DNA of 8,791 nucleotides from Methyloprofundus sp. Lineage in GTDB: Bacteria > Pseudomonadota > Gammaproteobacteria > Methylococcales > Methylomonadaceae. The stretch is taken from positions 1 through 8,791 of the forward strand of contig JAUXBW010000085.1 in NCBI GenBank assembly GCA_030619185.1, read 5' to 3'. Both the position numbers and the translations under genes were made by a program. A model generated the notes under the pieces. That model searched no databases. It worked only from the letters and a program-made list of their open reading frames with translations, and was not told the DNA's origin. Positions 1 to 5,970 of the stretch are shown piece by piece; the first letter of the stretch is position 1; each line of letters opens with the position of its first letter.

Positions 1-504
1 GGTAATCTGGCTTGGCGCTATTTTTTCAATCGTTCTGGATAACTTTTGCATGACCTGACTGGCAGCAATAATCCCAGATAACGGCTCATGTGCTTGCTGT
101 AGCTTTATATTTTCCTGTTCTAGGGCAACCAGATGGAAAGTTCGGGAAACAATCATATTGAGAATATCAATATCGACAGGTTTTTGATAAAAATCGTAGG
201 CTCCCATGGCAACGGCCTTAATGGCAATTTCCCGGTCATCATTACCCGTCACTACAATCACTTTGGTCTGGGGAGCTAACGCTAGAATTTCCACGAGTGT
301 AGCCAGGCCTTCACTCGCATTTGCAGGGTCAGGCGGCAAACCCAAATCAAGCGTCACAACTGCCGGGGTATGTCGTCTTAACGCCTCAATGGCAGTAACT
401 CTATCGACTGCAAAAACCACTTCATAAGCCTCGAAGCTCCATTTGAATTGCGTTCGCAAACCCGGGTCATCTTCGATGACTAGTAATACTTTTTTATCAG
501 CCAT
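1..504 (-). CDS. prsR: PrsR-type sigma-54 response regulator (5' part of gene, cut by left window edge)
   Basis: This is a DNA-binding response regulator that would be phosphorylated by the adjacent kinase PrsK and would activate sigma-54-dependent transcription of exopolysaccharide and PEP-CTERM genes. Only the first 168 codons are present. They encode a complete receiver domain (about residues 5-120): acidic pocket E11-D12-D13, phosphoacceptor D53 in a TLDLGLPP context, T86 in VVTGND, and K108 in YQKP. A linker (about 120-140) leads into the start of what should be the AAA+ sigma-54 activator domain (LSGIIAASQVMQKL). The AAA+ core and the HTH lie outside the window. The D53 motif and the insertion-bearing loop after it (PPDPANASEG) are typical of the PEP-CTERM-box regulator family. 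The ATG is preceded by AGGTAACGAG and lies only 9 bp after the prsK stop, so the two genes form an operon. The family assignment is recognition from sequence; the regulatory targets are inferred from the family. Confidence 0.93.
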   Translation of the reverse strand, partial: MADKKVLLVIEDDPGLRTQFKWSFEAYEVVFAVDRVTAIEALRRHTPAVVTLDLGLPPDPANASEGLATLVEILALAPQTKVIVVTGNDDREIAIKAVAMGAYDFYQKPVDIDILNMIVSRTFHLVALEQENIKLQQAHEPLSGIIAASQVMQKLSRTIEKIAPSQIT

Positions 505-513
505 TCTCGTTAC

Positions 514-2577
514 CTATGCTGTCATCAATGGATATTTAATACTGAATACCGTACCAGTACCTGGTTCACTTTGCACTGAAATTTCACCTCGTTGATCTAT
601 TATATATTCACGCGCTTCATAAACACCAATGCCCATTCCTGCATTACCTTTAGTCGTATCAAAAGGCTTGAACAAGCGTTCAGCAATAAATTTACCGTCC
701 ATACCACAGCCAGTATCAATAATATCAATAAGCGCAAAATCCTGTTCCCTCGCTAACTGGATTTTTACTGCTCCCTCATCAGGCGTAGCATCTTGTGCAT
801 TTTGCACCAAATGGCCCAGTATGGCAGTTAAGCGTTCCTTATCGGCTAAAATAACACAATCTGTTACCCTACTATCTATAGTGACGACAGGTAAATTCCC
901 TGCTTGTTGCAGTACCACGTCGGATAAAATATCCTGTAACATTATGACAGAATTATTTTTAGTTTTACCCTGTCCTTTTTTAAGCTGGGTTAATAACCGT
1001 TCCATTTTATTAACGACATTTTCCAGTGTATCAATTGCATCATCAATAAACTCTGGATTACGTTTATGACTTTCAGCATTTTTGACAATCATAGAAACCT
1101 GAGCCACCAGATTTTTGATATCGTGAACTAAAAAAGCAGAAAAACGGCTATAGGCTTCAAACTGTCTGGCACGGGTCAAATCATCCGTCACTTGACTTAA
1201 AGCCAATACATTTGCTAATTGCATGCCTACCGTTTTAAGCAAGTCATGCTCTTCATAATTTAACTGCCGTTTGACTAAAGGCTGGGTTAAAACAACGAAA
1301 GCAGTTACTTTGTTTTGTTGTAAAAGAGGGATAATTAGCCAGATACCTTTATGCTTCTTCCATTGCGACAAATCTACTTCATCATACATCTCAGGGTTAT
1401 TTTCAAACTCACAACAGTCAATCACCCACTGTTTGTCGTTTAAAAATTGTACGAAATTATCGTTCCTGGCAAAAACAACATCCGTGCTAAATCCCAGCGA
1501 CCGCTCATCCGCCAGGTAAAAATATCCTTGTCCGTTTTCCAGCCATAAGCCACCACCCGCACTGCCAACCAGATCAGCCAGAGTTTTAATCACAAACTGA
1601 GGCAAGCCATCTAAGGTTTGTAGGCTTGCAATTTCTCGGCTTAAGTTAATCCACTCCTCGCGGTAATCATAGTTATGTTGAAAAAAGTGCTTGTTAAAAT
1701 AAACTTTAATATAGGCACGCATTTTTCCAGATGCAAATACAATTAACAGAAAAATAGCGGCTAAAAAAATAAAAAATGTTTGCAGGACCCCTCCCCAGGA
1801 GCCCCCAAATTCATTGATGTAAAACCCAGCCAGAGACATCAAAATCATATATAGGCCAGCCCCAAACAAGACAGTCGTATGTACGACAACGGTTCGGGAG
1901 ATAGTTACTTTATATGCATCATCTTGTAAGCGGCTAAATGAGATGGCTAATAAGGGAGCGCACAATGCATTAATTACCCCTCTAGAGTCCCAAAGTAAAA
2001 AATCCAGCTGACCGAATAACAAAGACTTGCTATAGATAATAAAATCAAAAGCAAACATGGCAGCTAAACCCAGACACATATATTTAATCGCCCAACGCTG
2101 TTCTTTATCGACACCACGATAGAGTTGCTCAACTAGCATTAACCCAACAACCGCAAAACTCAAATGAGCAAATAAGCGGATGTCCTGCCCCAAATACTGG
2201 TTAGTAAAATCTAAAACCTCTGACGATAACTCAGCAATAAACACAAAACTGAGCCAGACAAACAGTAACAGAGCAGGTTTGGATTTTCTTAAAAAAGCAT
2301 ATTTCCCTGCATACAGTTGCCTGGAAATAATGACATTTAAAAAAAACAACCAGGCTCCATCGCGCAAGGTCTCTAAAGCAAAAGTATCCGCAATAAAAAA
2401 AACAGAGGGCTGACTTAAAGTAAAGACAACATAAGCCATCCAGATGATAGAAACGACAAGAGCTATAATAAACTGGGGAACATAAGGGTTCTTATGAACG
2501 CGCATGATTGCCAACGGCAATATCAATACAAAAACGATCAGCCCAGTTAAATAACTATAAAATGCAAAGTCTTCCAT
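514..2577 (-). CDS. prsK: PrsK-type membrane sensor histidine kinase of the XrtA/PEP-CTERM system
   Basis: A 687-residue inner-membrane sensor kinase, expected to phosphorylate PrsR encoded just downstream. About eight or nine hydrophobic segments fill residues 8-283. A cytoplasmic GAF-like region follows at about 310-460. The kinase core has the phosphoacceptor in SAFLVHDIKN (H485), the N box HLVQNAQDAT (N593), the G1 box DTGCGMD (621-627), the F box LFKPFDTTK (635-643) and the G2 box GMGIGV (647-652). The layout of a long multi-spanning N-terminus, GAF and an unusual HDIKN histidine box matches the PEP-CTERM histidine kinase family, and length is normal for it. The ATG has a good ribosome site (CAGGTGAG, 6 nt spacing). 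No exosortase or eps gene lies in the window next to it, so the signal and the target operon cannot be read here. All catalytic boxes look intact. Confidence 0.94.
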   Translation of the reverse strand: MEDFAFYSYLTGLIVFVLILPLAIMRVHKNPYVPQFIIALVVSIIWMAYVVFTLSQPSVFFIADTFALETLRDGAWLFFLNVIISRQLYAGKYAFLRKSKPALLLFVWLSFVFIAELSSEVLDFTNQYLGQDIRLFAHLSFAVVGLMLVEQLYRGVDKEQRWAIKYMCLGLAAMFAFDFIIYSKSLLFGQLDFLLWDSRGVINALCAPLLAISFSRLQDDAYKVTISRTVVVHTTVLFGAGLYMILMSLAGFYINEFGGSWGGVLQTFFIFLAAIFLLIVFASGKMRAYIKVYFNKHFFQHNYDYREEWINLSREIASLQTLDGLPQFVIKTLADLVGSAGGGLWLENGQGYFYLADERSLGFSTDVVFARNDNFVQFLNDKQWVIDCCEFENNPEMYDEVDLSQWKKHKGIWLIIPLLQQNKVTAFVVLTQPLVKRQLNYEEHDLLKTVGMQLANVLALSQVTDDLTRARQFEAYSRFSAFLVHDIKNLVAQVSMIVKNAESHKRNPEFIDDAIDTLENVVNKMERLLTQLKKGQGKTKNNSVIMLQDILSDVVLQQAGNLPVVTIDSRVTDCVILADKERLTAILGHLVQNAQDATPDEGAVKIQLAREQDFALIDIIDTGCGMDGKFIAERLFKPFDTTKGNAGMGIGVYEAREYIIDQRGEISVQSEPGTGTVFSIKYPLMTA

Positions 2578-2597
2578 ATTTTCTCACCTGAATTCAA

Positions 2598-2640
2598 GTT
2601 ATCAGTGCATAACCTACTTTATTTTGTCATTATCAATGAC
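2598..2640 (-). promoter_or_regulatory. candidate prsK upstream regulatory region with two small inverted repeats
   Basis: Two short dyads lie upstream of prsK: GTCATT-ATC-AATGAC (2626-2640) and GTTAT-CAGTGC-ATAAC (2598-2613). Read on the minus strand, a possible -35 TTGATA overlaps the first dyad, but no good -10 is correctly spaced. No GG/GC sigma-54 signature was seen here. These are operator candidates only. Confidence 0.25.
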
Positions 2641-2693
2641 CATAAACAACTAAGTGAATTCCATTGTGGAAAGGGGGGAGGGATAAATACAAA

Positions 2694-2717
2694 GCCGCTC
2701 AACTGCTTGTGAGCGGC
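2694..2717 (-). terminator. rho-independent-like terminator downstream of the 2832-3239 gene
   Basis: A perfect 8-bp stem, GCCGCTCA (2694-2701) pairing with TGAGCGGC (2710-2717), encloses an 8-nt loop. On the minus strand it is followed by TTTGTATTTAT, an interrupted U-tract. It lies about 115 nt past the stop of the small secreted-protein gene and would keep that transcript from running into prsK. Confidence 0.6.
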
Positions 2718-2831
2718 ATTGCATCAAAAGAAAGTTCATAACGGACATGTAGGGGCGGTCTTTAGCGGGGTGTCAACTTGAAAAAAGCATATACAAATAA
2801 GTTTCGGTGACTACCGCCCACCATCATCCCC

Positions 2832-3239
2832 CTATTCAGTAATTTTTAATAACCAGCCTTTTTCTGCAGGACATTTTTTAAAATCTACTTCTACATGAAT
2901 TCGCGCGGCTGTATTAACTAAAGAAGCAGGTAAGTTGCCTTTAAACCACATAATGCCTCCTTTAAATTCAGATGTCATTGCAACGGGAAGCTTCTTTGCA
3001 GTAACGGTTACATATTTAGCATCCTCAATACCATCCACCTGGAAGGAAATTTCAGAACCCGGAGCGACGCTAGCCAAATGTTCCGGTCGCAGACGCTTAA
3101 TCACTGTGTTTTTACAAGCGCCTTTGCCACTCTTATCAACGCTGCTACCATGCCCACCATGCCCACCTGCTGCACTTGCATTGACTGACACACAACATAG
3201 CATTACACTGAGTGCTGGTATTAAAATAGATTTATTCAT
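2832..3239 (-). CDS. small secreted protein of unknown function, possible N-terminal Gly-Gly-His metal site
   Basis: A 135-residue protein not assigned to a named family. The start at 3239 is preferred over an upstream in-frame ATG at 3281. It gives a standard signal peptide (lysine at residue 3, hydrophobic 5-19, cleavage near NASAA at 20-24) and has AAGGGTAGAG just upstream. Cleavage after A24 would expose GGHGGHGSS at the mature N-terminus, and Gly-Gly-His is a classic amino-terminal Cu(II)/Ni(II) binding motif. Cleavage after A23 is also permitted and would shift the histidine to position 4. The rest (45-135) alternates hydrophobic and polar residues as in a small beta-sandwich. Two cysteines, C42 and C123, could form a disulfide in the periplasm. 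C15 and C16 sit inside the signal and do not form a convincing lipobox. The gene appears monocistronic, with its own promoter candidate and terminator. A metal-related role is inference. Confidence 0.85.
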   Translation of the reverse strand: MNKSILIPALSVMLCCVSVNASAAGGHGGHGSSVDKSGKGACKNTVIKRLRPEHLASVAPGSEISFQVDGIEDAKYVTVTAKKLPVAMTSEFKGGIMWFKGNLPASLVNTAARIHVEVDFKKCPAEKGWLLKITE

Positions 3240-3255
3240 TGCTCTACCCTTTATT

Positions 3256-3276
3256 ATTATAAGCTGCATAATTATA
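3256..3276 (-). promoter_or_regulatory. candidate promoter with tandem -10 hexamers for the secreted-protein gene
   Basis: On the minus strand the motif GCTTATAAT occurs twice in tandem, 15 bp apart, each containing a perfect -10 TATAAT (3271-3276 and 3256-3261). The upstream copy would start transcription near 3264 and leave a ~25-nt leader that includes the ribosome site. The downstream copy would leave about 10 nt. No strong -35 is visible. Confidence 0.4.
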
Positions 3277-3339
3277 AGCATTTTGCATAATAATTACCAT
3301 ATATTCAAATCAACAAATACCCCTATACATACTCGACGT

Positions 3340-3448
3340 GAAATAAAGTAACCGTTCACTTCCCCCTTAAGAAAGGAGGGATTATCTAAAAAAACCTCTC
3401 CTAACCCCTCCTTTTCTTAGGAGGGGGACAGAACGGTTACGAAATAAA
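3340..3448. mobile_element. 93-bp palindromic MITE-like element (3348-3440) with 8-bp target duplication
   Basis: The element begins GTAACCGTTC (3348-3357) and ends GAACGGTTAC (3431-3440), a perfect 10-bp terminal inverted repeat. Inside, CCCCCTTAAG-AAAGGAGGG (3362-3380) is the imperfect inverse of CCCTCCTTTTCTTAGGAGGGGG (3406-3427), so most of the element folds into one long hairpin around an A-rich loop. GAAATAAA flanks it directly on both sides (3340-3347 and 3441-3448), an exact 8-bp target duplication. One further base (G) also matches by chance or design. It has no coding capacity. Ends starting GTAA together with 8-bp duplications recall IS66-family transposons; that parentage is inference. 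Confidence 0.75.
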
Positions 3449-3481
3449 GAATACATTACTCAGTCTGTTTTTAGTCGGTCT

Positions 3482-3599
3482 TGAAATTTCATGTACGGCT
3501 CCGCACCGATAATAAAAAATTCAATTTTATTTTATATTTTTCCGTTATACTTCCACCCTAAGTCAATTTCATTTACTGAAATTTTGCACGTCGTACATG
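3482..3599. repeat. non-coding spacer between two insertions, with dispersed inverted repeats
   Basis: No credible gene lies between the two mobile elements. The stretch contains the palindrome TGAAATTTCA (3482-3491) and the hairpin AATTTCA-TTTAC-TGAAATT (3565-3583). It also contains an outer inverted pair, CATGTACG (3490-3497) and CGTACATG (3592-3599), about 94 bp apart. These might be remains of an older insertion or of the original upstream region of the 3776 gene. No target duplication flanks the outer pair. Confidence 0.3.
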
Positions 3600-3607
3600 G
3601 AATAAAG

Positions 3608-3720
3608 GTATCATCTTTAAATATCAGGGTAATCTACAGGAATGCAATAGCTTTAGCTATTGCTGTTATTAGGAAAAAGCTAAAGCTTTTTTACTCCTCC
3701 CTCGAATTTTAAGTAGATAC
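3608..3720. mobile_element. 113-bp MITE, copy 1, with 8-bp target duplication
   Basis: This non-coding element is about 92% identical by eye to the copy at 5829-5942 (roughly eight substitutions and one 1-bp indel). Its ends GTATCATCTTTAAATATCAGGG (3608-3629) and, inverted, 3699-3720 match at about 16 of 22 positions. The direct repeat GAATAAAG at 3600-3607 and 3721-3728 is an exact 8-bp target duplication. The core has the near-perfect palindrome GCAATAGCTTTAGCTATTGC (3644-3663) and a terminator-like hairpin. It ends 55 bp before the ATG of the co-polymerase gene, so that gene's native upstream region has been split. The mobilising transposase is not in the window; 8-bp duplications are shared by several IS families, so parentage is open. 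Confidence 0.88.
3649..3692 (+). terminator. terminator-like hairpin inside MITE copy 1
   Basis: AGCTTTAGCT (3649-3658) pairs perfectly over 10 bp with AGCTAAAGCT (3678-3687) and is followed by TTTTT (3688-3692). A competing smaller hairpin, AAAAAGC-TAAA-GCTTTTT, is also possible. It would block plus-strand read-through into the gene at 3776. Confidence 0.5.
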
Positions 3721-3742
3721 GAATAAAGCTTAATTCCTATTC

Positions 3743-3754
3743 AGTGCATGCACT
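3743..3754. promoter_or_regulatory. 12-bp perfect palindrome upstream of the co-polymerase gene
   Basis: AGTGCATGCACT is a perfect 12-bp palindrome 21 bp before the ATG at 3776. It sits in the short segment (3729-3775) between the MITE and the start codon. It is an operator candidate. No convincing -35/-10 pair was found here, so the promoter is unresolved. Confidence 0.3.
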
Positions 3755-3775
3755 ATTTAAGCAGAGTAATTACCC

Positions 3776-5818
3776 ATGGATAATAATTCCCTACCCGAAA
3801 TCCAGGTCTTTCCCAATCAAACTCCTTATAGCCAGCCCTCCTCCCCCGCACCTTGGTATAAATCAAGAAAATTACTCGTTTTTAGCACTGTTTTTCTACT
3901 CAGCCTAATGATTAGTCTAGGCTATGTTTATAGCCGTCCCGCCTTATATCGTAGCTATGCAACACTATTGACCGTTGCGCAAACAGCTATTGATCAGCAA
4001 AGTCGTGAAGCCGATGTTCAGCATGTTGCGATTCAAAGGCAAATTCTAACCGGTCAGGAATTATTAGATGAAACCTTAACCCGCTTAAACCAGCAAGAAC
4101 AACAAAACGATAGCACTACTTTTGATAGCAGTGAATTAACTGTTTCCAGGCTGCGGCGTATGCTAAGCGTACAGGCAGTGCCTGAAACCAACCTGGTTGA
4201 ACTCGCGGCTATCGGTTACCAACCTGCCTTGTTAGCTCCTATTATTAATATCTGGATCGATATTTATTTGCAAAGGCGTGCCGAAGAGGTGCGGCAATCA
4301 ACCGGCCTAACCCTGGAAGCATTACGTGAAGAACTCGCAGGGATGGAAGATAAAATCATCCATAAAAGAGATGAACTTACATATTTCAGGCAAGTCAATG
4401 AAATCACCTCGCTAGGCAGGGAAAACCTTTTCGAAAACCAGTCATTGGCTCGCTTTAAAGCGTTAAATAAATCTTACAGTGCTGCCAGCGAAGAGGCCGT
4501 TAAAAGTAAAGCCCGTCTTGATGCTGTATATAAAGCGATCAATAGAGGTCAAGTGGTCGTGCCCACTGAAGATAAAAAGGGGATGCGCGTCCTTGAACTA
4601 CGTCTGCAAAATTTGCGTGAACAACTAGCTGAATTTGACAAAAAATACACCCGTGAATATTTAGCACTAAATCCAAGCTTAAATGTACTACCAAAGCAAA
4701 TTCAAGAACTGGAACAGGAAATTCAAAGCAAGCGTAATTTTGGTCAAAATATTGCACTAAGCGATGCCCGGCAAGGCTATGAAGCAGCGCGACAATCATT
4801 ACGTGTCATAAAAAACCAGCTTAATGAGCATAAACAGCAGGCAACAGCGTTTAGTACCAAATTTGCCGAGCACGAGGCTTTACTAACTGACCTGGAAGGA
4901 CTGGAGCTACTCCAGCGCACAACTCAGGAAAGAGTAGTGCAAATTGAAGCAAAACAGGCTGAAAAATTTCCACAGGTAAAAATTATTGAGCGCGCCTTTC
5001 ATCCACGCAAACCTTTTAGCCCAAACTATACTAGAGATGCTCTGATTGCTTTGGTTGGCTCCATTTTTTTAGCACTCTTTTGTGTCTGGGCTGTTGAATA
5101 CCTGACGCGCAAAGATGAACAGAAAGCCTCAATTTCTATCTCAGGCCTCAACCTATACGCTGGTGCTGGATCTACCTCTACCCCGGAGTTATCAAATAAC
5201 TACCCACAAAGAAATGAGCAATTAACGACAACTTCGACACAATCTCTACAGCACGAGCAAAGTCACGCACTTGAAAGCGATTTACCCATGGATCTTAGTG
5301 TTGCAACCTTAGACACCTTGCTTGAGGCAGCCGACACAAAGACCAGACAACTCGTTTCATTATTGTTAAGCGGGCTCAGTTTAGATGAAATAGTCAAACT
5401 AAAAAAACAACACATACTTTTCACGCAGAATATAATAAATGTACCAGGAGAGGAGCAACGCACTATTCAACTTGATCCGGGATTAAAGGCATTATTTGAG
5501 CAGACAGAACCTTGCCCTGCCTGGAATAAAAACCAGAATATATCGGAGGAAATGCTCCAGGCTATCCTTATTTATGCCACCGTGGATGCTGGTTTTAATG
5601 AAGACCTAGAAATTAGCGCAAAATCCATTACGCATTCATATATAGTTTATCTGGTACAACAAGGCATTCGTCTCTCTGAACTGGATCAGATTATTGGTTA
5701 TACAGACCCGACGATACTATCAAAATATAGTCGTTACTCACCGAAGAAAAGAGGTGTATCAATCAACGATCTCAATCTGACACACCCCTCTCTGACGAAG
5801 CTCCAGAAGGACGATTAA
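3776..5818 (+). CDS. Wzz/GumC-like polysaccharide co-polymerase fused to a degenerate tyrosine-recombinase-like domain
   Basis: A 680-residue inner-membrane protein, expected to control chain length or export of an exopolysaccharide. TM1 is at about 33-52. A long, mostly helical and coiled-coil periplasmic part follows (about 55-415), ending in the proline-rich FHPRKPFSPN (408-417) typical of co-polymerases, then TM2 at about 421-441. No Walker motifs or tyrosine-kinase domain follow. Instead a low-complexity linker (about 450-505) leads to a domain at about 506-660 whose layout resembles phage-integrase catalytic domains: LLLSGLSLDEIVKL (528-541) at the arginine-I box, VPGEEQRTIQL (556-566) at the beta-hairpin, SITHSYIVYLVQQG (617-630) at the second box, and GYTDPTILSKY (641-651) at the GH...Y box. 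Most catalytic residues are lost: S535 for Arg I, T619 for Arg II, Y642 for His. Y651 is kept. It is therefore probably catalytically dead. The start has only a weak AGAG ribosome site. MITEs lie 55 bp upstream and 10 bp downstream. The co-polymerase part is confident; the recombinase-like part is moderately so. Confidence 0.88.
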   Translation: MDNNSLPEIQVFPNQTPYSQPSSPAPWYKSRKLLVFSTVFLLSLMISLGYVYSRPALYRSYATLLTVAQTAIDQQSREADVQHVAIQRQILTGQELLDETLTRLNQQEQQNDSTTFDSSELTVSRLRRMLSVQAVPETNLVELAAIGYQPALLAPIINIWIDIYLQRRAEEVRQSTGLTLEALREELAGMEDKIIHKRDELTYFRQVNEITSLGRENLFENQSLARFKALNKSYSAASEEAVKSKARLDAVYKAINRGQVVVPTEDKKGMRVLELRLQNLREQLAEFDKKYTREYLALNPSLNVLPKQIQELEQEIQSKRNFGQNIALSDARQGYEAARQSLRVIKNQLNEHKQQATAFSTKFAEHEALLTDLEGLELLQRTTQERVVQIEAKQAEKFPQVKIIERAFHPRKPFSPNYTRDALIALVGSIFLALFCVWAVEYLTRKDEQKASISISGLNLYAGAGSTSTPELSNNYPQRNEQLTTTSTQSLQHEQSHALESDLPMDLSVATLDTLLEAADTKTRQLVSLLLSGLSLDEIVKLKKQHILFTQNIINVPGEEQRTIQLDPGLKALFEQTEPCPAWNKNQNISEEMLQAILIYATVDAGFNEDLEISAKSITHSYIVYLVQQGIRLSELDQIIGYTDPTILSKYSRYSPKKRGVSINDLNLTHPSLTKLQKDD

Positions 5819-5828
5819 AGGCACAATG

Positions 5829-5942
5829 GTATCAACTTTAAATATCAGGGTAATCTACAGGAGTGCAATCGCTTTAGCTATTGCTGTCATTACAAAAAAA
5901 GCTAAAGCTTTTTTACTCCTCCCTGGAATTTAAAGTAGATAC
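5829..5942. mobile_element. 114-bp MITE, copy 2, with 8-bp target duplication
   Basis: This is the better-preserved copy. The left end GTATCAACTTTAAATATCAGGG (5829-5850) matches the inverted right end (5921-5942) at 19 of 22 positions. The direct repeat GCACAATG at 5821-5828 and 5943-5950 is an exact 8-bp target duplication, and it begins 3 nt after the stop codon of the co-polymerase gene. It occupies nearly the whole gap between that gene and the convergent oxidoreductase gene. It lies in the same orientation as copy 1. It has no coding capacity. Confidence 0.9.
5871..5914 (+). terminator. terminator-like hairpin inside MITE copy 2, downstream of the co-polymerase gene
   Basis: GCTTTAGCT (5871-5879) pairs over 9 bp with AGCTAAAGC (5900-5908) and is followed directly by TTTTTT (5909-5914). 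It lies about 52 nt after the stop at 5818, where a terminator for this gene would be expected. No other terminator is visible between the convergent genes. Confidence 0.6.
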
Positions 5943-5970
5943 GCACAATGCTTAAATCAAAGTACACCAG

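Noticed and set aside
629..1069. 146-codon plus-strand open frame opposite prsK
   Set aside because: It is antisense to the conserved kinase core of prsK, and the translated composition is not protein-like. It is a shadow of the real gene.
2753..2819. GGGCGGT...ACCGCCC inverted pair as another MITE
   Set aside because: Only 7 bp match, the internal sequence is not structured, and the flanks carry no direct repeat.
3240..3281. Longer N-terminus (MLIIMQLIIIKGRA...) for the secreted-protein gene
   Set aside because: It would overlap the tandem TATAAT promoter candidates and ribosome site and disrupt an otherwise standard signal peptide beginning at 3239.
3491..3712. 73-codon plus-strand open frame upstream of the co-polymerase gene
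   Set aside because: Half of it lies inside MITE copy 1, it has no ribosome site, and the equivalent sequence in copy 2 does not support a conserved protein.
3340..3728. CRISPR array or tandem-repeat locus in the repeat-rich gap
   Set aside because: There are no regularly spaced repeats with unique spacers and no cas gene. The repeats are terminal repeats and duplications of single insertions.
3608..5942. Composite transposon made of two MITEs carrying the co-polymerase gene
   Set aside because: Each MITE has its own exact 8-bp target duplication, the copies differ by about 8%, and the outermost flanks (GAATAAAG left, GCACAATG right) do not match each other.
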